From: Bacteroidales bacterium
Lineage (GTDB): Bacteria > Bacteroidota > Bacteroidia > Bacteroidales > UBA932
Reading direction: 5' to 3'
Assembly: GCA_017551215.1 (NCBI GenBank)
Contig: JAFZMA010000003.1
Span: 1-11,828 of the forward strand
DNA: 11,828 nt
Below, one piece after another: positions 1 to 6,394 of the stretch (the stretch's first letter is position 1; every line of letters starts with the position of its first letter). The notes below the pieces were generated by a model. That model did no database searches and was not told the origin of the DNA. It saw nothing but the letters and a program-made list of their open reading frames with translations. Position numbers and translations under genes: made by a program.

Positions 1-297
1 GTTGCAAAGCCTGTCGAGCGGATAGTTCATCGGCTCCCCGCCAGTAATGACTATGGCCTTTGCTGGCGTTGCAGCGGCCTGGCGCACTATCTCCTCAATC
101 TCCACCGGCGGAAAACGGTCCGGGTTCCAGCTCTCCTTGCTGTCGCACCAGCGGCAACCCACGTCGCAACCGCCCAGACGGATGAAGAACGCCGGCTTGC
201 CAGTGTGAAAGCCCTCACCCTGAATGGTGTAGAAGCTCTCCACAAGCGGCAGCAACCTCCCGCCCTCCAACGACGGATATTTTCTTTCCAAGTCCAT
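1..297 (-). CDS. queE: 7-carboxy-7-deazaguanine synthase (QueE), N-terminal 99 residues, cut by window edge
   Basis: Radical-SAM enzyme that converts 6-carboxy-tetrahydropterin to 7-carboxy-7-deazaguanine, the ring-contraction step on the way to preQ0 and queuosine in tRNA; cytoplasmic. Visible in the 99 residues: the family opening ESFYTIQGEGFHTGKPAFF (about 20-38), then GGCDVGCRWCD, whose C44-x3-C48-x2-C51 binds the [4Fe-4S] cluster, then TGGEP (85-89), the SAM-binding glycine motif. The frame is open to the left edge, so the C-terminal half lies outside. The start is fixed closely: a TGA stop (plus bases 298-300) sits directly before the ATG, so no upstream extension is possible. The stretch of about 18 residues before the conserved core is normal for Bacteroidales homologues as I remember them. 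It is divergent from clpB with 175 bp between the starts. Identity is very secure; the remaining sequence is simply not in the window. Confidence 0.95.
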   Translation of the reverse strand, partial: MDLERKYPSLEGGRLLPLVESFYTIQGEGFHTGKPAFFIRLGGCDVGCRWCDSKESWNPDRFPPVEIEEIVRQAAATPAKAIVITGGEPMNYPLDRLCN

Positions 298-301
298 TCA
301 A

Positions 302-309
302 CAAATATA
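302..309 (-). promoter_or_regulatory. Candidate Bacteroidota -7 element for queE
   Basis: Read on the minus strand this is TATATTTG, an exact match to the Bacteroidota -7 consensus TAnnTTTG. It ends only 4 nt before the queE ATG, so transcription would begin at or just inside the start codon. That implies a leaderless transcript, or else the match is fortuitous in an AT-rich leader. No good TTTG-type -33 box lies 19-21 bp further upstream (the sequence there is TTTT), so confidence is limited. Confidence 0.4.
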
Positions 310-458
310 CATAATAAAAAGGTTACGGAAAACGCAGGCAAGAGGAAATCTTGTCCTATCCGATTGGAGGGAAAAGCGGTTTCTCTGACAAAGTGGCACG
401 TCCGGAGGCCATTTCTGCACAAATTCTGTCTGGCGGGTATGTTGCATGGGAAAAAAAT

Positions 459-465
459 AAGGAGG
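459..465 (+). promoter_or_regulatory. Strong Shine-Dalgarno sequence for clpB
   Basis: AAGGAGG, 7 nt before the ATG at 473. This is a near-perfect complement to the 16S tail, which is unusual for this window: the TPR, popT and minus-strand genes have AT-rich leaders with no such site. It fixes the clpB start. The preceding in-frame codon at 458-460 is TAA, overlapping the site, so the protein cannot begin further upstream. A loose TAnnTTG-like hexamer at 438-444 may be the -7 box, but it is too weak to list separately. Confidence 0.8.
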
Positions 466-472
466 ATTAAAT

Positions 473-2716
473 ATGAATAACGTAAACAATCAGGCACAGG
501 AAAAAATGCTGGACCGCTATGCCATCAACCTCAACCAGAGGGCAAAGGACGGCAAGCTGGACCCCGTCATCGGCAGAGACGACGAGATCAGGCGAGTGCT
601 CCAGATTCTGAGCCGCCGAACAAAGAACAACCCTATTCTCGTGGGAGAGCCTGGCGTTGGTAAAACCGCCATCGCTGAGGGTCTTGCCCAAAGAATTGTT
701 CACGGCGATGTAGCTGAAAACCTGAAAGGTAAGGTTATCTACTCCCTGGATATGGGCGCGCTGATTGCTGGTGCAAAGTATCAGGGAGAATTTGAGGAAA
801 GGCTGAAAGGAGTTGTAAAGGAAGTTGTGGATAGTGACGGAGAAATAATTCTGTATATCGATGAAATTCATACACTTGTGGGCGCTGGACAGACAAGCGG
901 AGCAATGGATGCAGCAAACATTCTTAAACCGGCATTGAGCCGTGGAGAGCTGCGTTGCGTTGGTTCCACCACGCTGGACGAGTACCAGAAATACTTTGAG
1001 AAGGACAAGGCGCTGGAGCGTAGGTTCCAAATGGTTATGGTAGACGAGCCGTCTCCGGCGGAGAGCATCTCCATCCTCAGAGGCCTTAAGCCAAAGTACG
1101 AAAACCATCACAAAGTCAAGATAGAGGACGACGCCATCATAGCCGCTGTTGAGCTGAGCCACAGGTACATAACCAACCGTTTCCTGCCGGACAAAGCCAT
1201 AGACCTTGTAGACGAGGCCGCGTCCAAACTGCGTCTGGAGATGAACTCCGTCCCTGAGGAAATAGACGAGTTGCAGAGGAGAATCAAGCAGCTGGAAATT
1301 GAGAAGGAAGCCATCAGAAGGGAAGGCAAGTCTCCTAAGCTCAGCGATATAACATCTCAGCTTGAAGAGCAGAAGAAACAGCTGGAAGTCCTGAACGCCC
1401 AGTGGCAGAAGGAGAAGGCGCTCTTCGACGGAATCCAGCGCAAACGTCAGGAGATAGACAGCCTTAACTTCCAGGCAGACAACGCGGAACGCAACGGAGA
1501 CTACGCCCAGGTGGCAGAAATCCGCTACGGCAAAATCGCAGGGCTCCAGAAGGAAATCGAGGATCTCAACGCAAAGATAAACGCCAACGACCACAGGCTC
1601 ATAGACGAGCAGGTAAGCCCTGACGATATCGCTGAGGTTGTGGCAAAATGGACCGGAATACCTGTCTCCAAGATGATGCAGAGCGAGAAGGACAAACTCA
1701 TCAACCTTGAGGCCGAGCTCCACAAGAGAGTGGTTGGGCAAGACGAGGCCATCAAAGCCGTTGCAGATGCTGTAAGGCGCTCACGTGCAGGGCTTCAGAG
1801 CGAGAAGCGCCCTATCGGATCGTTCCTCTTCCTGGGAACCACCGGCGTTGGAAAGACCGAGCTGGCCAAGGCTCTGGCGGAGTTCCTGTTCGACGATGAG
1901 AACATGATGACGCGTATCGATATGAGCGAGTACCAGGAGCGATTCGCCGCCACCAGGCTCGTGGGCGCGCCTCCAGGATACGTTGGATACGAGGAAGGCG
2001 GCCAGCTCACGGAGGCCGTAAGGCGCAAACCATACTCCGTGGTGCTGTTCGACGAGATTGAGAAGGCGCACCCGGATGTGTTCAACATCCTGTTGCAAGT
2101 GCTTGACGACGGCCGCCTTACAGACGGCAAGGGCCGCACCGTCAACTTCAAGAACACCATCCTCATCATGACCAGCAACGTGGGCAGCGACATCGTTCAG
2201 GACTACATGTCCAAAATGAAGGACATAACCCCTGTTAAGCTCAACGATGAAGATGCCTCAAATGCAGCTTTCGGAAGCGCTGCCGGCCAAAGTAATGATG
2301 CAGCATTAATGCAGAAATTGGATGAGGCGCACAACGAGCAGCTTCTGGACGAGTGCAAGGAAAAGGTGCTGGCACTCATGAAGAGAACCGTACGCCCGGA
2401 ATTCCTCAACCGAATAGACGAGATCATAATGTTCCGTCCGCTTGGCAAGGAAGAAATCCGCGGAATCCTCCAACTGCAGATAAGCCAGGCAGAAAAACTC
2501 CTCGAAAGCCAGGGCATCAAGCTGGACTTCACGGAGAAAGCCCTGAACTACCTCGCAGAAAAGGGATTCGACATAGCGTACGGCGCAAGGCCAATCAAGC
2601 GATTGCTCCAGAAAGAGGTCATCAACGCCATCGCCAAAGCCCTCATCTCCGGCAAGGTATCCCGCGGCAGCACCATCCACGTAGATTACCTGGACGGAGG
2701 CCTCGCCTTCAGCTAA
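473..2716 (+). CDS. clpB: ClpB-type AAA+ disaggregase lacking the N-terminal Clp_N domain
   Basis: ATP-driven hexameric chaperone that threads aggregated proteins through its pore together with DnaK; cytoplasmic. D1: Walker A GEPGVGKT (58-65), pore loop KYQG (102-105, usually KYRG), Walker B ILYIDE (126-131), arginine finger ERRF (182-185). Middle coiled-coil about 255-380, characteristic of ClpB. D2: Walker A GTTGVGKT (455-462, usually GPTG), pore loop GYVG (502-505), Walker B VVLFDE (523-528), sensor-1 TSN (567-569), [10 protein letters not shown] (641-650), sensor-2 GAR (704-706). No IGF/IGL loop is present, so ClpP is not a partner. The usual length is about 860 residues. Here there are 747, because the first roughly 150 residues (Clp_N) are absent; an in-frame TAA five codons upstream and a strong Shine-Dalgarno show this is the real start. 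It corresponds to the short ClpB form that E. coli makes from an internal start. About 35-40 extra residues lie at roughly 580-620. A full-length ClpB may exist elsewhere in the genome. Confidence 0.95.
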   Translation: MNNVNNQAQEKMLDRYAINLNQRAKDGKLDPVIGRDDEIRRVLQILSRRTKNNPILVGEPGVGKTAIAEGLAQRIVHGDVAENLKGKVIYSLDMGALIAGAKYQGEFEERLKGVVKEVVDSDGEIILYIDEIHTLVGAGQTSGAMDAANILKPALSRGELRCVGSTTLDEYQKYFEKDKALERRFQMVMVDEPSPAESISILRGLKPKYENHHKVKIEDDAIIAAVELSHRYITNRFLPDKAIDLVDEAASKLRLEMNSVPEEIDELQRRIKQLEIEKEAIRREGKSPKLSDITSQLEEQKKQLEVLNAQWQKEKALFDGIQRKRQEIDSLNFQADNAERNGDYAQVAEIRYGKIAGLQKEIEDLNAKINANDHRLIDEQVSPDDIAEVVAKWTGIPVSKMMQSEKDKLINLEAELHKRVVGQDEAIKAVADAVRRSRAGLQSEKRPIGSFLFLGTTGVGKTELAKALAEFLFDDENMMTRIDMSEYQERFAATRLVGAPPGYVGYEEGGQLTEAVRRKPYSVVLFDEIEKAHPDVFNILLQVLDDGRLTDGKGRTVNFKNTILIMTSNVGSDIVQDYMSKMKDITPVKLNDEDASNAAFGSAAGQSNDAALMQKLDEAHNEQLLDECKEKVLALMKRTVRPEFLNRIDEIIMFRPLGKEEIRGILQLQISQAEKLLESQGIKLDFTEKALNYLAEKGFDIAYGARPIKRLLQKEVINAIAKALISGKVSRGSTIHVDYLDGGLAFS

Positions 2717-2754
2717 ACGTAAGGGCAGAATCCACACAATCAAAGCAACACAGC

Positions 2755-2786
2755 AATGAGAGGTGCTTAGTGGAGCACCTCTCATT
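2755..2786 (+). terminator. Hairpin terminator after clpB
   Basis: Perfect 13-bp inverted repeat, arms 2755-2767 and 2774-2786 (core GAGAGGTGCT / AGCACCTCTC), with a 6-nt loop, starting 38 nt after the clpB stop. The 3' flank (CATTTAACG) is only weakly T-rich, so it could end transcription or protect the 3' end of the mRNA. Confidence 0.7.
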
Positions 2787-2862
2787 CATTTAACGATGAC
2801 GCTGTCCGCCTCGCCCTTGTAGTGGTGGCAGCTAAATAGTTGTTAATCTGCATCTTAAGTAT

Positions 2863-2894
2863 ATGGCCCTGCAGCAAAATCGTTGCAGGGCTAT
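2863..2894. other. Second long hairpin in the clpB-TPR gap
   Basis: Arms 2863-2875 and 2882-2894 pair over 13 positions (two G-T wobbles; core GCCCTGCA / TGCAGGGC) around the 6-nt loop AAAATC. Neither side is followed by a T run, so a standard terminator is unlikely. It lies about 110 nt before the TPR promoter and could belong to a small RNA or be a worn repeat; the function is unknown. Confidence 0.45.
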
Positions 2895-3002
2895 GTATTC
2901 ATATCCCTGGTTATCAAACACTTAGCCGCCACAGCCGCAAAAGTCCCCCCGGGTCAATAACGTCAAATCATACCCCGAATGCAGCAATGGCAGACAATTT
3001 CT

Positions 3003-3010
3003 TATATTTG
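3003..3010 (+). promoter_or_regulatory. Bacteroidota -7 element for the TPR gene
   Basis: TATATTTG matches TAnnTTTG exactly and ends 26 nt before the ATG at 3037, a normal distance for a short leader. No clear TTTG -33 box is seen upstream, as is often the case in this phylum. The leader has no Shine-Dalgarno sequence. Confidence 0.6.
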
Positions 3011-3036
3011 CACCCTGTGTTTAATGGATAGCAGTT

Positions 3037-4236
3037 ATGGATCCGGAGAGGGAAGACCAAGAGTTTGAAAGAGAAGAGGACGAGCGCCTGAGTCGGGCGT
3101 TTGAGCGATATGACTCCTTGCATAATGGCAAGGGGAAGGGTTCATCGTTGCGTAATGCTGAAAGAAATCCACGCCTGCATAACAGCGAAGCGGATCAGCG
3201 GCTTAACGGCATCGCTGAGGAAAACAGGTTTGAAGAGGATGAATATGAATACATTATAGATAAGTACGCAGACCTCTACAACATGGAGATGGCCAACAGG
3301 GCGTCTGAGGAGGGCTTCCTGCGCTATCCGTACTCGTCTGCGCTGCTGGTGCGCTATTGCGATGCCATGGTTATCCGCAAAGAGCTGGACAAGGCGCTGA
3401 CCGTGCTGGACCATTACAAGGATTCGTTCCCGCCAAATGCGGATATCTACCTGTCTTACAGCCGAGTATATATCGGCAAGAGAGACCTGAACAACGCCCG
3501 CCGCTACTACGATCTGGCCATTGCGGTGGAATCCGCCCCGGAAGACGTTTGCGATTCCGTGCATACGCTGGCTCAAGACTGCATGGAGATTGAAGAATAT
3601 CGGGAAGCAATCTTCTACCTGGACAGAACTGCCGAACTTACAGCCACTTGGAACGCCAAGCACAACGAGAAGGAAAAGGACGAGAACCTCACATCATTCT
3701 GGTTCGACTATGCATTCTGCTGCGAGAAACTCGGGCAGGAAGACAAGTCCATAGAGCTTTACCAAAAGTGCCTGGACATAGATCCGTTCAACGATATCAT
3801 CTGGCATAACCTCGGCATAATCTACGAGAAGAAAGGACGTTACAGAGATTCATACGAGGCGTTCGGATTCGCCATCGCGCTCAACCCGCAGAACATCCAC
3901 GCGCTGTTCAACATGGGGCAGCTGTGCATAGAATGCAAAATGCCGCAAGAGGCGCTCAAGCACTTTTACGAGTTCAACCGGATTGAGAAAAACAACCCTG
4001 ACGGAATTTGCGGCCAAGCCCTCTCTTATTTTATGCTCGGCGATTTGAACCAGGCAGAGATTTTGTACCGCAAAGCCCTGATTTTTGACCCGCAGCACCA
4101 GGTGGCAAAGACTGGACTCGCTGAGGTTCAGGCAGAAAAGAGGATTCAGGAAAGGAGCCAGACCCGCCGCAAAAACACGAAGAGCGGAAAGGACCAGCCA
4201 GACATGAGGGACTTTGAAGACCTGGAAGGAGTGTAA
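3037..4236 (+). CDS. Cytoplasmic tetratricopeptide-repeat protein
   Basis: A 399-residue scaffold-type protein with no signal peptide and no membrane segment, so probably cytoplasmic. The first ~75 residues are very rich in charged residues, with acidic clusters at both ends, and are probably disordered. From about residue 95 come some seven helix-turn-helix repeats. The clearest are at 221-250, 255-284 and 323-352, each ending in the TPR signature DP/NP (LDIDP, IALNP, LIFDP). More diverged repeats lie at about 103-130, 137-165, 172-202 and 289-318. The tail after 365 is basic, then acidic. It begins with a -7 element 26 nt upstream and is followed 192 bp later by popT on the same strand. From memory, TPR and DUF368 genes are often neighbours in Bacteroides, which suggests an envelope-related role, but the sequence gives no enzymatic motif and I assign no specific function. 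Confidence 0.85.
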   Translation: MDPEREDQEFEREEDERLSRAFERYDSLHNGKGKGSSLRNAERNPRLHNSEADQRLNGIAEENRFEEDEYEYIIDKYADLYNMEMANRASEEGFLRYPYSSALLVRYCDAMVIRKELDKALTVLDHYKDSFPPNADIYLSYSRVYIGKRDLNNARRYYDLAIAVESAPEDVCDSVHTLAQDCMEIEEYREAIFYLDRTAELTATWNAKHNEKEKDENLTSFWFDYAFCCEKLGQEDKSIELYQKCLDIDPFNDIIWHNLGIIYEKKGRYRDSYEAFGFAIALNPQNIHALFNMGQLCIECKMPQEALKHFYEFNRIEKNNPDGICGQALSYFMLGDLNQAEILYRKALIFDPQHQVAKTGLAEVQAEKRIQERSQTRRKNTKSGKDQPDMRDFEDLEGV

Positions 4237-4289
4237 CGGTCTGATTACGTACCTTCAATTATTCATGAAGGAATGGGAAATGAGGGAAT

Positions 4290-4383
4290 GAGGAATGAAG
4301 ATTGAGGAATGAAGATTGAGGAATGAAGATTGAGGAATGAAGATTGAGGAATGAAGATTGAGGAATGAAGGTTGAGGAATGAT
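4290..4383 (+). repeat. 14-bp tandem repeat, six copies plus a partial seventh
   Basis: The unit GAGGAATGAAGATT begins at 4290, 4304, 4318, 4332 and 4346 (five identical copies). A sixth copy at 4360 has one A-to-G change, and 10 bases of a seventh run from 4374 to 4383. Degenerate unit-like sequence (GGAATG, GAGGGAATG) extends left to about 4270. The near identity implies recent slippage expansion, and the copy number probably varies between strains. It ends 45 bp before the popT ATG, so it lies in the popT leader or promoter region. It is not a CRISPR: the units are contiguous with no spacers. Confidence 0.95.
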
Positions 4384-4393
4384 ATAGGTTGAT

Positions 4394-4403
4394 CTTACGT
4401 AAG
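4394..4403. promoter_or_regulatory. 10-bp perfect palindrome before popT
   Basis: CTTACGTAAG is self-complementary and lies 25 nt before the popT start, directly after the tandem repeat. Its core TTACGTA also occurs at 4245-4251, on the other side of the repeat. It could be an operator for a dimeric regulator, but a 10-bp palindrome in AT-rich sequence can also arise by chance. Confidence 0.25.
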
Positions 4404-4428
4404 TAAGGAAAATAATGAACGATATACA

Positions 4429-5343
4429 ATGAGCAAGGTTAGAGATTACACATTGTGGACACTCAAGGGAATTGGAATTGGAGCGGCAAACGTCATCCCG
4501 GGCGTAAGCGGCGGAACAATAGCGTTCCTGACGGGCATATTCGAGAGGCTTATCAACTCGCTAAAGTCTTTCAACTTTAAAACCACAAAGCTGCTCTTTA
4601 AGGGCAAATTCAAGCAATGGGCAAAGGAAACAGACATTGTCTTCCTGCTGTTCATCATCCTTGGAATTGCAATCAGCGCATTCTCCCTGGCTAAGCTCAT
4701 GCTGTATCTGCTTCACAATCATCCGATTGCCACGTGGAGTTTCTTCTTCGGACTCGTGCTTGTATCCTGCTGGTACGTGCTCAAGGAAGTCAAGAAATGG
4801 AATGTAGGCACGTTCTTCAGCCTCATTCTGGGAACGGCTATAGCGGTTTGGGTATCCCTGACCTCCCCTGCAGAGACTCCGGACACCTGGTGGTTCATCC
4901 TCATAGCCGGCGCCGCCAGCATCTGCGGAATGATCCTTCCGGGCATCTCCGGAAGCTTCCTCCTAGTGTTAATGGTTAAGTACGAGGACCTTATGCAGAG
5001 CATCAGCTCCCTAAACCTTCCGCGCCTGACCCTATACCTCATAGGTGCCGTAGCTGGCCTGCTGGCGTTCTCGCACTTCCTGGCATGGCTGCTCAAGAAC
5101 TGGTACAACCAGACGATTGCCCTCCTGACGGGCTTCATGGTGGGTTCGCTCATCAAAATCTGGCCGTGGCAGCAAATCCTCCAGGGAGAGGGAGACAAGG
5201 CCATCACCCACCCTATCCTGCCAGCCAAGTACTCCGCCCTCAATGGATGTAACCCTCAGATAGCCACCGCTATAATAATGGCAATCGTAGGCATTGCCAT
5301 CGTAGTTATCCTTGAAACGTGGGCATCCCGCAGCAAAAAATAA
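4429..5343 (+). CDS. popT: DUF368/PopT-family polyprenyl-phosphate transporter
   Basis: Inner-membrane protein of the DUF368 family. Members have been shown to return undecaprenyl phosphate, the lipid carrier for peptidoglycan and surface-polysaccharide precursors, from the outer to the inner leaflet. The 304 residues are strongly hydrophobic, with membrane segments at about 14-38, 70-95, 100-118, 126-145, 154-183, 198-222, 228-245 and 277-296. The family hallmark GAANVIPGVSGGT (18-30) is echoed in the second half by GMILPGISGSF (167-177). This is the internal two-fold repeat expected of re-entrant PG[VI]SG loops that form the substrate site. Length is typical. The start at 4429 places the hallmark about 18 residues in, as usual. 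It follows the TPR gene on the same strand across a tandem repeat and has no Shine-Dalgarno. It ends 31 bp before a hairpin terminator. Substrate in this organism is inferred from the family. Confidence 0.9.
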   Translation: MSKVRDYTLWTLKGIGIGAANVIPGVSGGTIAFLTGIFERLINSLKSFNFKTTKLLFKGKFKQWAKETDIVFLLFIILGIAISAFSLAKLMLYLLHNHPIATWSFFFGLVLVSCWYVLKEVKKWNVGTFFSLILGTAIAVWVSLTSPAETPDTWWFILIAGAASICGMILPGISGSFLLVLMVKYEDLMQSISSLNLPRLTLYLIGAVAGLLAFSHFLAWLLKNWYNQTIALLTGFMVGSLIKIWPWQQILQGEGDKAITHPILPAKYSALNGCNPQIATAIIMAIVGIAIVVILETWASRSKK

Positions 5344-5374
5344 TACGCAAACTGCGACATCAAGACAAAAGGTA

Positions 5375-5411
5375 AGCCGCCAACTGATTATTATTCAATC
5401 AATTGGCGGCT
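5375..5411. terminator. Shared terminator hairpin between popT and the tRNA-Arg gene
   Basis: Outer stem AGCCGCCAA (5375-5383) pairs with TTGGCGGCT (5403-5411). After one mismatch the inner stem TGATT (5385-5389) pairs with AATCA (5397-5401), leaving a 7-nt loop. On the minus strand it lies 9 nt past the tRNA 3' end and is followed by TTACCTTTTG, a short T run, so it best serves the tRNA transcript. On the plus strand the flank is only CTTGC, a poorer stop for popT. Confidence 0.75.
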
Positions 5412-5419
5412 CTTGCATG

Positions 5420-5493
5420 TGATTCGGTTGGGATTCGAACCCAAGACCCACAGCTTAGAAGGCTGTTGCTCTATCCAGCTGAGCTACCGAACC
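5420..5493 (-). tRNA. trnR: tRNA-Arg, anticodon UCU
   Basis: Full cloverleaf on the minus strand: acceptor GGTTCGG / CCGAATC (one G-U pair), D arm GCTCAGCTGGATAGAGC, anticodon stem ACAGC / GCTGT enclosing the loop CTTCTAA, and a T arm with GGTTCGAATCC. The anticodon TCT (plus 5457-5459) reads AGA, hence arginine. The discriminator base is A and no CCA is encoded. It has its own -7 element upstream and a hairpin terminator 9 nt downstream, so it can be expressed apart from the protein genes before it. Confidence 0.97.
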
Positions 5494-5528
5494 TGTCCCT
5501 TCTTAACCCGCATTGGCGGTTGGGGATG

Positions 5529-5536
5529 CAAATGTA
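5529..5536 (-). promoter_or_regulatory. Bacteroidota -7 element for tRNA-Arg
   Basis: On the minus strand this reads TACATTTG, an exact TAnnTTTG match, 35 nt before the mature tRNA 5' end. A TTTAG motif lies about 20 nt further upstream as a possible -33 box. The arrangement suits independent transcription of the tRNA with a short 5' leader. The rest of the 5494-5621 gap shows nothing else clear. Confidence 0.6.
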
Positions 5537-5621
5537 ACAATTTTTCTGAATCTTGCTAAATGAATCAGACAATAATATATGCCAGATTATTCTCCCCTAG
5601 CTCAGGAATCGTCATCCTTCG

Positions 5622-6359
5622 TTACAGGAGAGCCTCAACGGCAGCCTCGACCTTGGAGAGCGGATGAGTTGGCTCAAAGCGGGCAACCACGTCTCCGTCC
5701 CTGTTAATCAGGAATTTGGTGAAATTCCATTTGATATCGCTACTTTCTCTCCAGCCGGGATTCTTCTCGTCGAACATCTTCTCCAGGATCGGAGTGAGCT
5801 TATTATCCGCGTCAAAGCCCTCGAAGCCCTTCTGGCTCTTGAGCCAAGTGTAAAGCGGAAGCTCGTTCTCCCCGTTAACGTCGCTCTTCTTGAACTGCGG
5901 GAAGTCTGTGCCGAACTTCAGCTGACAGAACTCTGTAATCTCCTCGTCTGTTCCCGGAGTCTGGTTCCCGAACTGGTTGCAAGGAATGTCCAAAATTTCA
6001 AAACCTTTGTCTTTCAAGCGTTTGTACATCGCCTCAAGTTCATCATACTGAGGCGTGAAGCCACAGCCGGTAGCGGTGTTGACAATTAAAAGAACTTTGC
6101 CTTTATACTCAGAGAGACTTATCTCTGCTCCATTTTTGCCAGTTAGGAAGAAATCGGTGACCTTTTTCATATTGTTATCTGTTTTTGTTGCAGTGATTTG
6201 GGCGCTATCAGTCGTTCCGCCTTTAGCGGTCTTGGACAAATAAATCCAGGCGCCAATGAGTACGGCAAGAAGGACAAGCAAAACTATTGTGCTTTTCGTA
6301 CTCTTGTTCTTGCGGCGCTCAAAACGCTCCCTTTTAAAATGAATTTCTTTATCGTTCAT
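5622..6359 (-). CDS. gpx: Glutathione-peroxidase-family thiol peroxidase with N-terminal membrane anchor
   Basis: Reduces hydrogen peroxide and organic or lipid hydroperoxides. Cysteine-type bacterial members normally use thioredoxin rather than glutathione. The peroxidatic cysteine is C99 in NTATGCGFTPQY (families usually have K where this has G98). The rest of the tetrad is visible: Q133 in CNQFGNQTPGT, and W211 and N212 in KWNFTKFLI. C145 in EEITEFCQLKFG is the likely resolving cysteine. The catalytic domain (about 64-245) has the usual length. What is added is a basic head (1-23), one hydrophobic segment (24-41) and a short linker. By the positive-inside rule this puts the enzyme in the periplasm, tethered to the inner membrane. 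An internal ATG at codon 64 would give a plain cytosolic form, but no ribosome site precedes it. It is last in a close-packed minus-strand gene row, 35 bp after the EF-hand gene. Confidence 0.93.
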   Translation of the reverse strand: MNDKEIHFKRERFERRKNKSTKSTIVLLVLLAVLIGAWIYLSKTAKGGTTDSAQITATKTDNNMKKVTDFFLTGKNGAEISLSEYKGKVLLIVNTATGCGFTPQYDELEAMYKRLKDKGFEILDIPCNQFGNQTPGTDEEITEFCQLKFGTDFPQFKKSDVNGENELPLYTWLKSQKGFEGFDADNKLTPILEKMFDEKNPGWRESSDIKWNFTKFLINRDGDVVARFEPTHPLSKVEAAVEALL

Positions 6360-6394
6360 AAAATTAGTGCGTTAACCTCAAAATAGAATATCGG

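Larger units (their letters stand above)
2717..3036. other. Gene-free stretch between clpB and the TPR gene
   Basis: These 320 bp hold no convincing gene. They contain a terminator hairpin (2755-2786), a second long hairpin (2863-2894) and the TPR-gene promoter (3003-3010). On the minus strand at about 2793-2846 there is a short open frame ending EADSVIVK-stop, but it is closed upstream after 18 codons, so I treat it as chance or a worn remnant. Confidence 0.6.

Noticed and set aside
205..480. 91-codon plus-strand frame across the queE start and the intergenic gap
   Set aside because: Overlaps queE antisense, has no recognisable motif, and ends beyond the clpB start in another frame.
467..1741. 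424-codon open frame on the minus strand
   Set aside because: It lies wholly inside clpB, antisense, with no family motifs; clpB is unmistakable, so this is a shadow frame.
2793..2846. Minus-strand remnant ending EADSVIVK-stop
   Set aside because: The frame is closed upstream after 18 codons, with no start and no recognisable family, so it cannot be supported as a gene or a pseudogene.
4290..4383. CRISPR array
   Set aside because: Units are 14 bp, directly contiguous and without spacers; no cas genes nearby.
5540..5621. Terminator directly after the peroxidase gene
   Set aside because: Only a short AT-only stem could be found, with no GC-rich arm or T run; read-through into the tRNA remains possible.
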